A stretch of DNA of 64,000 nucleotides from Allomyces arbusculus (GCA_027604705.1 JADHYV010000004.1:682001-746000); one strand, 5' to 3'; shown: positions 11,407 to 22,817, numbered from the stretch's first letter. Made by a program: numbers and translations. Notes: generated from the letters alone by a model not told the origin.

Positions 11407-12957
11407 TTACAGCTTCCCCTTGAGTTGCTTCTCCTTGAGCTCGGCGTAGCGCCGCATCTCCAGACGACCGATCTGCTGCGTGTGGACCTCGTCGGGTCCT
11501 AGTGATTGCAAGGGTAGCGCAGTCAGTCGTCGTGAACAAAGAGTCAGTGAGCTTGCAGCGTGGCATGCACCAAGGAGCGTACCGTCGGCAATGCGCAGCG
11601 TGCGCAAACCCGCGTAAAAGTTGGCCAAGACCGTGTCCTGCGACACGCCCGTGGCGCCGTGAAGTTGAATTGCTACAATTTCAAAAATAAGTGGTCAGTG
11701 CATCGCTCATGGCTGCCACATCGCGCACGCGACACGGAGAATGCATACCCATATCGACGACGCGGCACGCCGTGTTGGGCACAACTACCTTGATCATGGC
11801 AATCTCCTTGAGCGCGCCCTTCCCGCCCACCTGGTCAATCCGGTCGGCCGCGTGCCAAACGAGCAAGCGCGCCTGGTCGAGCGCCATGCGCGCGTCGGCA
11901 ATGTACTTGCGCACAACGCCGTGGTCCGACAAGGGCGTGCCAAACGTGGACCCGCGGTCGCGCATGCGCAGAATGCAGAGGTCCAGGGCGCGCTCGGCCA
12001 TACCGAGGGCGCGCACGCAGTGGTGGACACGGCCGGGACCGAGACGGCCCTGAATGACCTCGAACCCGCGACCTTCGCCGAGAACCAGATGCTCCTTGGC
12101 CGAGACGCGCACGTTGTCAAAGATGACCTCGAAATGACCGTGGTTGGCGTCGTCGTAGCCGAAAACGTGGCCAGCGCGCACGGCCTTAACGCCCGGCGCG
12201 TTGGCGGGGACCAGCACGATCGTGTGCTGCGCGTGACGGTTCGGCTTGCCGGAACGCGTCGTCCGCGCGGGCGCCGTGACAGACTTGCCCATGACAATGT
12301 AGACGGCGAGGTTCGGATGGCCGACACCGGAAATATACCACTTGTGGCTATATCGACGCGAGCAAACGCGATCAGTTCGCCTTCCCGCTGCGCCCACGTA
12401 TCTCGCCCAAAAAGAGCGAAAGTTGAAAGCGCGACGGACCCGTTGATGACCACATCGTCGCCGTCGCGCGTGATGGTCGTCTCAATGTTGAGCGCGTCGG
12501 ACGACGCGACCTTGAGCTCGGTCATGGCAAACGCCGACCGGATCTTGCCATCGAGCAAGGGCTTGAGCCATTTTTCCTTTTGCGCGGGCGACCCGTACTT
12601 GGCGAGCACTTCCATGTTGCCCGTGTCGGGCGCGGCGCAGTTGGTCGCCTCGGGCGCGAGATGCGGCGACCGGCCCGTGAGCTCGCCAATGCACGCGTAC
12701 TCGAGGTTGGTCAAACCGGCGCCCTCAGGGTAGTCGCGTGCCAAAAACAGGTTCCAGAGACCAAGTTCCTTGGCGCGCGCCTTGAGCTGCTCCATGATGG
12801 CCGGCTGCGTCGTCCACCGCTGCGCGCCCTCGCCAAGCTGCTGCTCGTAGATCTTTTCGGCGGGGATGCACTCGTCCTCGACAAACCGCTGCATCTTGAC
12901 GTAGAGGTCGCGCGCGCGCGGCGACAGGTTGGCAAGCGCGTCCATTTGCGGGGCCAT
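11407..12957 (-). CDS. Acyl-CoA dehydrogenase, ACAD10/ACAD11-like
   Basis: FAD enzyme that introduces a trans-2 double bond into acyl-CoA. 432 residues from exons 12440-12957, 11749-12347, 11583-11672 and 11407-11498. In order it shows GLWNLFLARDYPEGAGLTNL, the family string CAAPDTGNMEVLAKYGS, IRSAFAMTEL (FAD contact), INGHKWYISGVGHPN across intron 1, LGEGRGFEVIQGRLGPGRVH, ALGMAERALDLC, AIQLHGATGVSQDT and IADGPDEVHTQQIGR. The PDTGNMEVL and RLGPGRVHHC strings are those of the ACAD10/11 group, which uses longer or unusual acyl-CoAs; the kinase-like N-terminal domain of animal ACAD10/11 is absent. It ends KGKL, not a good PTS1, so mitochondrial or peroxisomal location is open. Confidence 0.93.
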
Positions 12958-13665
12958 AATGCTTGCTTGTGGTTCGGCGGGGGGCTGGGTCTACGGCCGG
13001 AACAGGGCTTGCTACGCTATGGACGAGGAGCAAGAGCGGTTGAGCGGGCGGGCGAGGATTTTGTGCACTTGGTCGAGAGGATGAACAGCATTAGGTCGCG
13101 TTCATGGTTCACGGTCGCGCTCCGGGTCGGCTCGCCCGCTTCCGAACCGACTGCCGACAACCGACACGCACGTCGCCCTTGGCTTCACGCCTAAAACTTG
13201 GTCTCGCCCGAGACCTGCACATCACCACGCATCATTTGAGCGGGATACCAAGTCCCCTTCAACGAAATGTACGAAATGTGCGCGAATGAAAACGTCCGCT
13301 CGTGTATGTATATAACCTGTGCTGGTGCAGGCCAGCAAACGGGAGAAGAAAAGACCAAAAGGGGGAGATGCGCGCCAACGCCAAATAAAGGAAAATAACT
13401 TAAAAGCTCCACGAACGCCGTCGCGTATTTCTTACGACGGCTCGACCTTCGACGAGATGATCATGTTCGCCGCCGTGTCCAAACTTGCCAAGAGCAATCA
13501 GGGGCTGCTTCCCCCCTCCTCCCACCGTCGAAGGGTCCTCGGTGCGGAACGCCGCGTGGCGCAACGAGCGAGAGATCCAGACCGTAATCTCCACCCGCGA
13601 GCGCGCGCGACCGTCGCCCGAGCTTGGTGAGGAGGAGGGCTCTGTGCCCCATCCAGATTGCCGCG
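12958..13665. other. Intergenic / possible alternative 3' coding of the bZIP gene
   Basis: The part next to 12958 should be the promoter of the acyl-CoA dehydrogenase gene. From 13665 down to about 13440 the minus strand stays open in a second frame with normal codon use (for example RVEITVWISRSLRHAAFRTE), then a third frame ends AANMIISSKVEPS at about 13440. These may be real 3' exons of the bZIP gene reached by splicing; I could not find a single consistent junction set. Confidence 0.4.
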
Positions 13666-15593
13666 TTACGGCGGATGATGCGTCCACCGCCGTGACAGCG
13701 CGCGTGCGCGCGCCTCGCGGCGCAAATCCTGGACGAGCGCGAGCGGCACTTGCACGAGCACTTGCGCGGGCTCTGCGACCGTGGCCGCCGACTCGTTCGA
13801 CTCGGGCACGGCGTCCCAGACGGCACGCGCGACAATAGCCTTGACGAGCGGCGCGAACCGTGCGAGCGGTCCAGCGACCTCACCATGTGGCCAAGTCGAA
13901 CCCGGTGCCGACGAGTCCTTGGTGCTGCCACGCTCCAAACAGCGACGCCAGGAGCTGGCCGTCGCCATCCACTTGCGCAGCCACGCGTACATGGTCTGCA
14001 TGGCCCAGGTCGCCTGCACTGCCGCTGCCGTGCGTGCCAGCGAGGCCAGCGAGTCCGTCGCCGACGCCTTGCGCAGAACCCACAGACCACGTGCCGAGGT
14101 CGACAGTCTCCGCTGCGGGGAATTGGCACCCGAGGGCGCCAACTTCACGGCCTCTGCGGGACCGGAAAAACTGTCGAACAGCAGGGTCGTGAGCTCCGTC
14201 AGGGTCAGCGACACCGTCGCGCCGTCGGCGAGTGAGCCGACAGCGGCGGTGGCGGGAACGGCACTGGCTCCGCCCTCTACGTGCGTGGGCTTGCCGGCGG
14301 CCGCCGACGCCACCGTGCCGGCAGAACCGACGACGGGGACGGGTGGCTCTATACCGGCCATCGAGTGGCCGGCAGCGACGGGGCTCGGCCCACCGACCGA
14401 CATGGTCGGCGAGCCGCTCTTGGAAAAGTCGGACGCGGCGTGTGCACCCAGCGCAAGGGCTGGGGCCACGCACGCGGCACTCGCCGCCGGCTCTGGTGCG
14501 GCGACGTGCATAATGGGCGAAAAGTGGAAGGTGGAGCCTTCTTGAATGTTGATATTGGGCTTGGGGTTGGCGGCGGGAGAGGAGAGAGGGAGTGGAGAGA
14601 TCGCGGGCGGAGCGGCCGCGTGTGCTTGACGAAGCTCGGCCATCTGCTGCATGATCCAGTCGAGCTTGGAGTGGAGCGTCTTGTTCTCGTCTTCAAGGTA
14701 CTTGACGCGCTTGGTGAGCCGCTCATTGTCGTCCTGCAGCCGCTCGTTGGTCTCTTGCAGTTCGGCGGCTGTCGTCTCCACTGTTTACGAATGAAAGTGT
14801 ACTCTGGTCAGCATGCGACCTTGGTGGAACGAAATTCATGTCCTTGAATACGTACGAGTGTCGACGTAGGCGCGCTTCTTGTTGCGCGACTCTTGCGCGG
14901 CGATTCGATTGCGGACGACGCTGACGGTCAAGGAGAAAGCGAGGACATGCGCGTCAGCTCCAAGCCGCCAAAGACCTAGTCAACGAACGATGCGGCGAGC
15001 AAAAAGTACCGGTCCTGCTGGCGCGCGAGCTTCTCCTCGTCGGAAATGCCCTTGCGCTTCTTGCCCGGCCCGCCGCGGCACCGCTTTTCGAGCAGCGACG
15101 GTACCTCCGGGACCTGAATCACGGGCTTACGCTTCTTCTCGCGCGCCTCCGTTGCCGTCTCAGACGCGGTCGGCGATGTCGGCGACTGCGGCAGCACCAC
15201 AGTCTCGGGCGCGACCGACTCGTTGAGCGCCGGCACCTGCGCCGGAACCGTTGGCGTCATGGGTGGGACCGAAACGGCGGCTTGCGGCATCGGCAGTGCC
15301 AGGGGCCCACCGACAGTGGGAAGGGCCATGCCAATTGGGGCGTACAGCGGCATGCCCGCGGCCAGACCCATTTGCGATGCGGCCGCGGCCGCAGTCGCCA
15401 TCGAGTACATGTCCATGGGCGTCGGCAGCATCAGCGGGAAGCCGTCAAGCGGCGCCACGACTTGCTGCTGGTTCGGTGGGGTCAGGGAGGGCTCGGGTTG
15501 TTGCGGCGGCGCCACGGCGGTGCTGGGGAGAAGCGGCCACGTTGATGTTGACGCGGGGACCCCGCCCAGGGCGGTCAGCGGCGGCCCAAACAT
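13666..15593 (-). CDS. bZIP transcription factor, HacA/XBP1-like
   Basis: Predicted nuclear regulator of 587 residues from exons 15010-15593, 14856-14920 and 13666-14780 (donors GTACTT and GTACGT). A Pro/Ala-rich N-terminus leads to KKRKGISDEEKLARQQ and the basic region RVVRNRIAAQESRNKKRAYV (residues about 195-214, split over both introns). A leucine zipper follows: LETTAAELQETNERLQDDNE, then heptads to about residue 255. The basic region resembles HacA/XBP1 (RVLRNRAAAQ-SR-KKR type), regulators of the unfolded-protein response whose mRNA is spliced by Ire1. The C-terminal 330 residues are Ala/Ser/Pro-rich with a conserved-looking block near the end. The stop at 13666 is overlapped by a second open frame, so the true C-terminus is uncertain. 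Other bZIP classes are possible. Confidence 0.8.
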
Positions 15594-16304
15594 GGTTGCA
15601 GGCGACCTACACGGGCACGTCGTTGGCTCACCTCGTCAGGATCGGTGAAGGGAAATGACCAGCACACGGTCCCGTCCAACGACAAAATTCCGCCCCACGC
15701 CGCAAAGGAAACCACGACGCACCACTCTGACCAGGTGCGCGCGTCTGCGACCCTTGTCGTGCGTCGTCGTCAGCAACTGGGAAAGCGGGCTGTCGTCGGG
15801 TCCTCGGTTCAGGATCCCGCCATTCGGCCGCGTGCGTGCTCGTCGTCGTTGCTGCTCTTTGCTGCTGCTTGTTCGTGGGGGTTGCTGCTTTCGCTGAAAT
15901 GCTGATGCGGGCAACTGCGTTGCCTTGGGGCCTCGCTTTTGCGAGAGAAAAGGGAGCACAATCAATCCCCTCTTGCAGCTCGCAGAAGTCCGAAAAGGCC
16001 AAAGCGACGTGCTGTTGACTTGGTCGGGGGCCGTTGGGGGGGGAGAGCAGGATGGCCGGGTGGGCGTGCGCAAATCGCAACGTGGCCTTTGGCGACACGG
16101 TTGGCAAGTGCTGCCGTCACGCAACAGACCGCAACACATCAAGAAAACCATCATTCACTGCACGTATTGATTTTGCACCTCCGAAAACAACCACCTCTCT
16201 CTCCCAGCCAATGCGCGAGCGACCACGGCGGTCGCGAGCCAGACCGGCAGGAGCAAACCCGGCGCGGCCACGCAGGCCGGCGGCAGGGACAGCACGGACG
16301 CCGT
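15594..16304. other. Intergenic, upstream of the bZIP gene
   Basis: 711 bp holding the bZIP 5' leader and promoter and the Rpt5 3' flank. ORFs on both strands lack preferred codons and domains. The leader region contains several ATGs on the minus strand, so upstream ORFs in the bZIP mRNA are possible. Confidence 0.45.
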
Positions 16305-18069
16305 TTACGCGTAGTACTGCAGCACCGTCTTCTTCTTGGCCTGCACCTCTTGGATACCTGGTGAAGAAGGACTCGAAAAGTAATCAGTCCACATCGCGCG
16401 CAATCGGCAGCTCTGAAGGCATCGTCCCGCAACATACCCTCCATGAAATCCTCATGGTTGATGGTCGTGGCCCCACGGCGCAACGCAATCATACCAGCCT
16501 CGACGCAAACGGCCTTGCACTGCGCGCCATTGAACTCGTCGCACGACCGGGCGATCTCGTCAAAGTTGACATCGGGCGAGACGGTCATCTTGCGCGAATG
16601 AATCTGCAGAATGCGCGCGCGCGCCTCCTCGTTCGGGTGCGGGAACTCGATCTTGCGGTCGAGCCGCCCGGACCGCAGCAACGCCGGGTCCAAAATGTCG
16701 ATGCGGTTCGTCGCGGCAATCACCTTGATTTGCTCGTCCGACGAGAACCCGTCGAGCTGGTTGAGCAGCTCGAGCATCGTGCGCTGCACTTCACGATCAC
16801 CCGACTTGTCCGAGTCGAACCGCTTGGTTCCGACCGCGTCAATTTCGTCAATGAAGATAATGGCCGGCGCCTTTTCCTTGGCCAGCGCAAACGCGTCGCG
16901 CACAATCTTGGCACCGTCGCCAATGAACATTTGCACAAGGGACGGGCCGGCGAGCTTGAGGAACGTCGAGTTGGTCTGTGCCGCGCACGCGCGCGCAAGC
17001 AGCGTCTTGCCGGTTCCTGGCGGGCCGTACCTGGATAAATGTCAAAATGATAGATGAGAAGGGGTGGAGTGTGACGAGAACTTTTCATTGGCGAATCGTA
17101 CATCAGCACACCCTTGGGTGGCTTGATACCGAGGTTTTTGAACCGATCGGCGTGCGTGATGGGCAAGACAATGGCCTCAACGAGCTCTTCGATTTGCTTG
17201 TCAAGCCCGCCAATGTCACCGTAGTCCTCGGACGGCTTCTCGTCGACCTCCATGGCCTTGGCGCGCGGGTCAAATTCGGCGGGCAGCTTGTCGAGAATCA
17301 GGTACGAGTCCTTGTTGACGCCGACGAGATCTCCTGGCCGCAGCTCGGACGGATCGACGAGACCGACCATGGGTAGGAACACGGTCTATCACGACAGCCA
17401 ATGCCGGTCAGCCTCGGCCCACAGCTTGCTTGGAAGAAATAAGTGGAGAAGCAGGACGCGCACCTGACGCGTCGACGTCTTGATGACGGCGCATTTGCCC
17501 TTGCGCTGCGAGTCCAGATCGACGTTGGCGCCGTCCTCCTCGGGCTCCTCGTCCGGGTTCATTTCCAAGAGCTAAAACGAAGCAATTACGATGCGTCAAT
17601 AGGGAGCTCGTGCGGTCGGGTCTACAGCAGATTTCAAGCCGTACCTCGACAACGTTGCCGACCAAATACGGGAGCTGCTTGTTGAGCTTGATCTTCTCCT
17701 TGTTGTCCTTGATCTGCTCGCGCATGTGGTTTTGTTCGTGCTGCAGCCGGCTCAGCTCCGACTTCATGACCTATTGAATCGCCGTTTTGTGTCAATTTCA
17801 CGGAATCAACGCACTATTGGGCCTGCGTGCGATGCGTGGGTTCGCGAGCCAAATCTCGCCAACTTCGTCCAGCGCAACCACGCCGAACAGGCGAGCAAGA
17901 GCACGACCCGCGCGAGCAGCTTACAAATTTCAATTGATACCTTGATTTCATTTTCGAGCAGGCGAGCGCGACTGCTAATGTCGTCGGTGCTCGACCGCAG
18001 GATCTCCTGGCCGAGGTCGTCAAGCCCCTCCTGGTCGTTCCAAATCGACTTGTCTTCGAGCGTGGCCAT
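16305..18069 (-). CDS. RPT5: 26S proteasome AAA-ATPase Rpt5 (PSMC3)
   Basis: Subunit of the hexameric unfoldase ring of the 19S cap, which threads substrates into the 20S core. 430 residues from exons 17941-18069, 17645-17770, 17464-17571, 17102-17385, 16438-17030 and 16305-16357. An N-terminal coiled coil ([20 protein letters not shown]) and OB-fold segment ([16 protein letters not shown]..) precede [20 protein letters not shown]. Walker A GPPGTGKT (about 218-225) is created across intron 4. Walker B is [17 protein letters not shown], then [26 protein letters not shown] (arginine fingers) and [16 protein letters not shown]. The C-terminus [12 protein letters not shown] carries the HbYX tail (YYA) that docks into the 20S alpha pocket, as in Rpt5. 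The 170-nt first intron is one of the longest here. Confidence 0.97.
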
Positions 18070-18482
18070 GGTGGATAGGTTGCTGCTGCTGCTTGCGGAT
18101 CACGGGGTGGTGAGGGCGGGTCGGGCTCGCGGTGATCAGCCGCGGTCCAATCGAGGTCGAGATGGTGCTGCTCGACGCGTCGTTGAAGAGCGTCAGCAGC
18201 AGCGAGCGCGTCCTTGTCGTGTTGCGATGGCTGTGGCAGGTCTCTGGCGTGACAGTTGATCACTCGTTCTCCACCGCACACACACTCCCGCAAACCAGCC
18301 TCCAGTTTTATGATCTTCGTGCACAAACCAATCTGTCGTGCACGATCAACCCACCTGCACGCGCGACTACTCGCAGTCGCACCTGCATCCTCGCCGGTGC
18401 CAATACTTGCGGCATCCAGGGCCGAACCGCCGTGATCCGAGCCTCTGGACCCAATTTTCTACTGCCCGGCCCATAAACCACC
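18070..18482. promoter_or_regulatory. Divergent upstream region of Rpt5 and mitochondrial uL5
   Basis: 413 bp between divergent starts. No TATA-like or proteasome-associated control element (GGTGGCAAA) was recognised with confidence. No gene. Confidence 0.5.
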
Positions 18483-19454
18483 ATGCTCCGCACCGTGCTG
18501 CGCCAATCGATCCGGCGCTCGTCGACGGCTGCCGCCGCGGCCGCGACTCCTAGCGAAACAGTCATGTCATTCCCCGTGCCGCTTCCGCGCGACGATGTCC
18601 CCCTCCCCGAGTCGCTGTTCCGCGCGGACCGTGCGACCCCCATCGAGTCGCGCATGCGCGACCACTACGACCGCACGCTCGTCGCGGACCTGCTCTACCT
18701 GAGTTACAACCACAAGGACCCGGCGAACCCGGAGCGGCTTGCGCACGACAAGTATGTGCCCGGTCTGAACAGTAAGAACACGGCGTTCAAGAAGCACGAG
18801 ACGCCGCGGTACCGCGACACGACGATGCGCAAGCCCGAGCCGGCGCGCACGCACTCGAACGTGCCGGAACTCACATCGATTGTCGTGCACACGTTCCTCA
18901 AGGACGCCGTCACCAACAAGTATGTCCTGCTCAATGCGCTCACGCAGCTTGAGGCAATTACGGGCAAGCACCCGGAGATTGTGCGGTCCACGTCGAACGT
19001 GGCGCTGTGGAAGTTGCGTGACGGGATGCCGGTCGGCGTCAAGGTGGAGCTGCAGGGGGACGACATGTACCAGTTCCTTGACAAGCTCGTGGAGCTCGTC
19101 TTGCCACGACTCAAGACGTGGTACGGTATCCCGGCGACTGCGGGTGACGGCACAGGCAACATCAAGGTCGGGTTCGAGCCCAAGTCCATGTCCTACTTCC
19201 CGGAGATCGAGCAAACGTTTGATCGGTACCCATTCATGTGCGGGTTCGACGTTGTCTTCAAGACGACTGCCTACAATGACCGCGAGGCCCGCACGCTCCT
19301 GTCCGGGTTCCAGATCCCGATTGAGAACGCCGCGTCCAAGGCCAAGCGTGAAAAGTACATGCAGAAGAGCGATGAGGTCGACCCGAATGAGCCGGCGTGG
19401 ATGAAGTTCAAGCGCGCACGCGAGGCGCTCGAGGCCAAGAAGAAGAAGAAGTAG
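18483..19454 (+). CDS. MRPL7: Mitochondrial ribosomal protein uL5m (MRPL7)
   Basis: Large-subunit protein of the mitochondrial ribosome, L5 family, contacting 5S-site and tRNA elements of the central protuberance. Intronless, 323 residues. The N-terminus MLRTVLRQSIRRSSTAAA is Arg/Ser/Ala-rich without acids, a classic matrix-targeting peptide. Fungal uL5m features follow: YDRTLVADLLYLSYNHKDP, ELTSIVVHTFLKDAVTNKYV, ALTQLEAITGKHPEIVRST (the L5 loop), DKLVELVLPRLKTW, GNIKVGFEPKSMSYFPEIEQ and a Lys-rich C-terminal tail. The start context CCACCATG is good. Length matches fungal MRPL7, which is longer than bacterial L5. Confidence 0.95.
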   Translation: MLRTVLRQSIRRSSTAAAAAATPSETVMSFPVPLPRDDVPLPESLFRADRATPIESRMRDHYDRTLVADLLYLSYNHKDPANPERLAHDKYVPGLNSKNTAFKKHETPRYRDTTMRKPEPARTHSNVPELTSIVVHTFLKDAVTNKYVLLNALTQLEAITGKHPEIVRSTSNVALWKLRDGMPVGVKVELQGDDMYQFLDKLVELVLPRLKTWYGIPATAGDGTGNIKVGFEPKSMSYFPEIEQTFDRYPFMCGFDVVFKTTAYNDREARTLLSGFQIPIENAASKAKREKYMQKSDEVDPNEPAWMKFKRAREALEAKKKKK

Positions 19455-19787
19455 GCGGTTTTGCTGTCGTTTTTGGTTCTCTTGTGCTGCTTTCGTGGGT
19501 TGTTGCTAGATATAGTTAGTTATTTGCACCAGTGTTGCTTGTTCGGTTGCCGCGAGCTGACCGCTACGATTTGTTTTAGGTTCTGTTCTCTTCATCTCGA
19601 CAGCGCTCCATGAAGATGGTTGTCGCGATTCGAAGCGGAAAAGTGCACGCGACATTGACAGACAAATACGGTGTGTCAGAGTCCGTGAAAGTGCTGTTCT
19701 CATGGTGCTTCTCTCGACATGACGCGACGTCTGCCGGCGGCGCTAATCCGATTCTCCCGGCTTTTGCTTCCAACGACGTGCAACACG
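19455..19787. other. Intergenic between uL5m and the AIP-like gene
   Basis: 333 bp. The 3' UTR of uL5m and the promoter of the next gene. An in-frame ATG at 19719 could extend the AIP-like protein (see that entry). No other gene seen. Confidence 0.5.
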
Positions 19788-21262
19788 ATGCAAAAAGTAA
19801 CCGAAGACGGCGGCATTGTCAAGATTGTCCTCAAGCCGGCTCCGACCAAGAATGACGACGACGATCACAATCAGCAACCTTTGGCCTGGGTCAAGGGCAC
19901 CAACGCCAAACTGCACTACAAGGTGACGACGGCGCCATTCCGCCAGCTCGACAAGGCCAGCTCCAAGACTAAGACCGTGAAGAACGCGTCCGCAAGCAGA
20001 GATATCCGTGCGAGCAAGTGTTGCGACCACGACCACCACGACCACGCAGGGCCGCACGACCACGAGAGCGCCGCAACCGCGCGCGGTCGCGAGCTCAAGG
20101 ACTCCAAGGAGGTCCTCCACCCGAAACCCGAGCGCGACGAAGATCAGGGCGCCGACGATGTCGATACCGCGGCACCCAAAGCTGTTTACGCGTCGCCGTC
20201 GGGCGTGCAGTACACGTTCGATCCGTCGGTGCGGCGCATGGTCGCTGATTCGACCGTCGACAGGGAGCCATTTGAGCTGCGCATTGGACGCAAGTTTATG
20301 TTCCCCGCGCTCGAAACGGCCGTGTGCACGATGCGCACGGGCGAGACGAGCCGGTTCCTGCTTGCACCCGAGTACACGGACGTACGTCGGGCGATCTTCT
20401 TTACCCAGCTTCAACGACTCGTGTGCTCAATGTTTTGGTCCACCAGGGCTTCATTCAACTCGAGTCGCTGCTGCGTAAAGAACGCGCTGCCGCCGACGCA
20501 CAGCGCGCTGGCCGCCCAGCTCCCGCCGCGGCCGCGCACACGTGCTGCATGGGTCTCGCCGTCGACGCTGAGAAGCACGCCGACCTGTACTCGACGCAGG
20601 GCACGCCCCTCGAGCTCGAAGTGGCACTGCTCGACGTGCAGACGCAGGATCAGTACGAGCGCAAGGTCTGGGAAATGTCGATCGTTGAGCGGTACAATGA
20701 AGCCCCTACGCACCGCGCGCGCGGCACCGCCCTCGTCCGAACCACTCCGAGCGACTGGTCCGCGGCGCGCGACGCGTACCGTCGTTCCCTGGAACTGCTC
20801 GAAGCCGTCGCGCAAGCGCCCACCGTCGCTGACGCGCGCCGTGATCGCGCGCATCGTGGCGAGCCGATTGATGGCCCTCAAGCGCGCGCTCCCCCAATTG
20901 TGCACGAGGACCAAGTGTCGTCGACTTGGCTCGATGAGAGCTTGCTCGCAGTGCGGCTCAACTATGCGCTGTGCAGCCTTAAGCTCGGCGAATACGACGC
21001 GGCGGCCAAGCAGTGCACTGAAATCTTGCAGTCGGCACCGAATCACCCCAAGGCGTTGTTCCGGCGCGGGCTCGCACATTTGCGTCGCGGGCGCGACTTG
21101 GAGTTGGCCGAGCGCGATTTCTTGGCGGTCTTGGAGACGGGCGCGATGACGCGATCGGATCCAGAGTGGGCCGCCGCGTGGCAGGACTTGCAGGGGAAGT
21201 GGAAGGTGGCCAGGCAGCAGGAGAGTCGACTTTGGCGAGGTGTGTTTTCGAGCGCCGTTTGA
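19788..21262 (+). CDS. AIP/XAP2-like FKBP-domain and TPR co-chaperone
   Basis: Homologue of aryl-hydrocarbon-receptor-interacting protein, an Hsp90 co-chaperone. 469 residues from exons 19788-20381 and 20447-21262 (donor GTACGT). The FKBP-like half starts EDGGIVKIVLKPAP and NAKLHYKVTT, then resumes at PFELRIGRKFMFPALETAVC and MRTGETSRFLL, matching the AIP core with PxELIIGKKFK..WE..V. The later part has the AIP landmark CCMGLAVDAEKHADL, LELEVALLDVQTQDQYERK, and three TPR units (SAARDAYRRSLELLEA; LLAVRLNYALCSLKLGEYD; KALFRRGLAHLRRGRDLELA), ending LWRGVFSSAV. An insert of about 100 residues in the FKBP fold includes the His/Asp-rich stretch CCDHDHHDHAGPHDHES (about residues 79-95), possibly metal-binding. 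An upstream in-frame ATG at 19719 would add an Arg-rich leader that could target mitochondria. Confidence 0.88.
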
Positions 21263-21358
21263 CGGTGGGGAACTCGGTGGAGAGACTGATAGGTGCATCG
21301 GAAACACGTCTCTATTTTCGGTGAATGAATTGGTACATTTGCAAGGGCTGGAATTCGC

Positions 21359-22817
21359 TCATTCATCGTCGCTCATGAGCTCGGCCAGCTCGCGCTCCTC
21401 CTCTTCCGTCAGCCCGCTGCTCGCGTGCTGGACCACCTCGTCCTCATCGAGCTTGATGTCGAGCTTGAACTGGATCTTCGGGTCGAGGATATCTGCCGAT
21501 GACACGATCGTCAGCGCGCGAAGTGAGGTGGGGAGAGTGCGAGCAGTACGTACCCGGCACACTCCATGACCGCAGCGTGCAGTCCAAGGAACCTGAGTAG
21601 AGCGTGGAGCCGATCAGGCACAAGGCGGAGACCTCGTCAAAATGGCCATCGATGACCTTGAGAAGAGCTTCCGACTAGAAAAGAGCAAGGAGGTGAGTGT
21701 CCGTAAAACAATCAGGAGGCAAGCGGTCAACAAGAGACGCACCCCCATGTCAAAAATGCGAATCTTTTCGTCGCGGCATCCGGTCGCGAGAACGGCCGAG
21801 TGAATCGGCACGATGGCCTTGACGTAATCGTCGTGGTCGAGCGACGATTCGGCCACAATCTTTTCGTTCATGATCGGCCACCGCTTGACCGACTTGTCGG
21901 CCGACGCTAACACCCCCACCATCGTGGTTAGCCTCCGCATCCAACTCTTTCACAATTAAAGCCCGCAACGCACCACTCCACAACGTCTCGTCATCTAAGA
22001 ACAACGCATACACGCTCGTATCGTGTCCCGTAAGCGTAGCCGTGCACGCGCCCGTCGCCGTATCCCATTTCCGAATCGACCCGTCGGAGCTGCACGACCA
22101 CAGCGTCTTGCCCTCGTCAGCGACAATCAGGTCCTCAACACCGCGCGTGTGGCCTTTGAACATGACCGACTTGCCCGTGGCCAGGTTCAGCTGGCGAATC
22201 GTCTTGTCAGACGACCCGCTGTAGAGCACTTTCGCGTCGGGGCTCAGCGCCAGCGACTTGACAAAGTCCTGGTGCAGGTTCCAGGTGGAGACGCATGCGC
22301 TCGTCTGGAATATTGATGGGGAGGGTGAGGAAGTGGGGCACGGGTGCGTGTTGCGCGTCGAGTGCGAGGACGGGTCGCACCTTTACGGACCACTTCTTGA
22401 CCGACTTGTCCCACGATCCCGTGAAGACAAACGTGTCATCCGCAGCGGTATCAATGTAGTAGGCAGTACTCGTGACGGGCCCGGTGTGGCCCTTGAACAC
22501 GACGAGCGAAGAGCCCGTCTAGACCAAGAACCGGGTCAGCTCAAACGCTCCCTAAACGAGCGCAGCGACGACAATCTCTCGCCTACCTCCGCGCTTACAA
22601 TCCGGGCACTGAAGCCGGCATCAGCGACGAGCAAATACGGCGCGTTGATGGACGCGGGCACGTGTGGCGAGACAAACTGCTTGAGGGCAAGAATCTTGGC
22701 GGGCAGCGTGAGCGGGTTCCCGAGCGTGTTGGTGCACTTGAGCTCGCGGATCTTGGCAAGACGCAGCGAGGCGTCCGATTGGAAGTAGTCGTTGGCGTTG
22801 GTGCCGAAATTGACCAT
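21359..22817 (-). CDS. WD40-repeat protein, unassigned family
   Basis: 366 residues from exons 22599-22817, 22387-22518, 21974-22304, 21743-21906, 21554-21674 and 21359-21492. Seven WD-like blades can be seen, among them GHTGPVTSTAYY..FTGSWDKSVKKW, HQDFVKSLALSPDAKVLYSG, GHTRGVEDLIVADEGKTLWS, GHDTSVYALFLDDETLWSAS, HDDYVKAIVPIHSAVLATG and GHFDEVSALCLIGSTLYSGS. The first 70 residues (YFQSDASLRLAKIRELKC) and the acidic tail SSGLTEEEERELAELMSDDE are outside the propeller and look conserved-type rather than random, but I cannot name the subfamily. The role is probably a protein-interaction scaffold. It is convergent with the AIP-like gene, with 96 bp between stops. Confidence 0.88.

Noticed and set aside
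11407-12957. PTS1 on the acyl-CoA dehydrogenase (ends KGKL)
   Set aside because: GKL is a poor match to the SKL-type consensus.
13666-13880. Specific Ire1 cleavage pair at two CGGCGGN heptamers
   Set aside because: The heptamers are 98 nt apart (2 modulo 3), but the flanking bases do not pair into stems, so no site is claimed.
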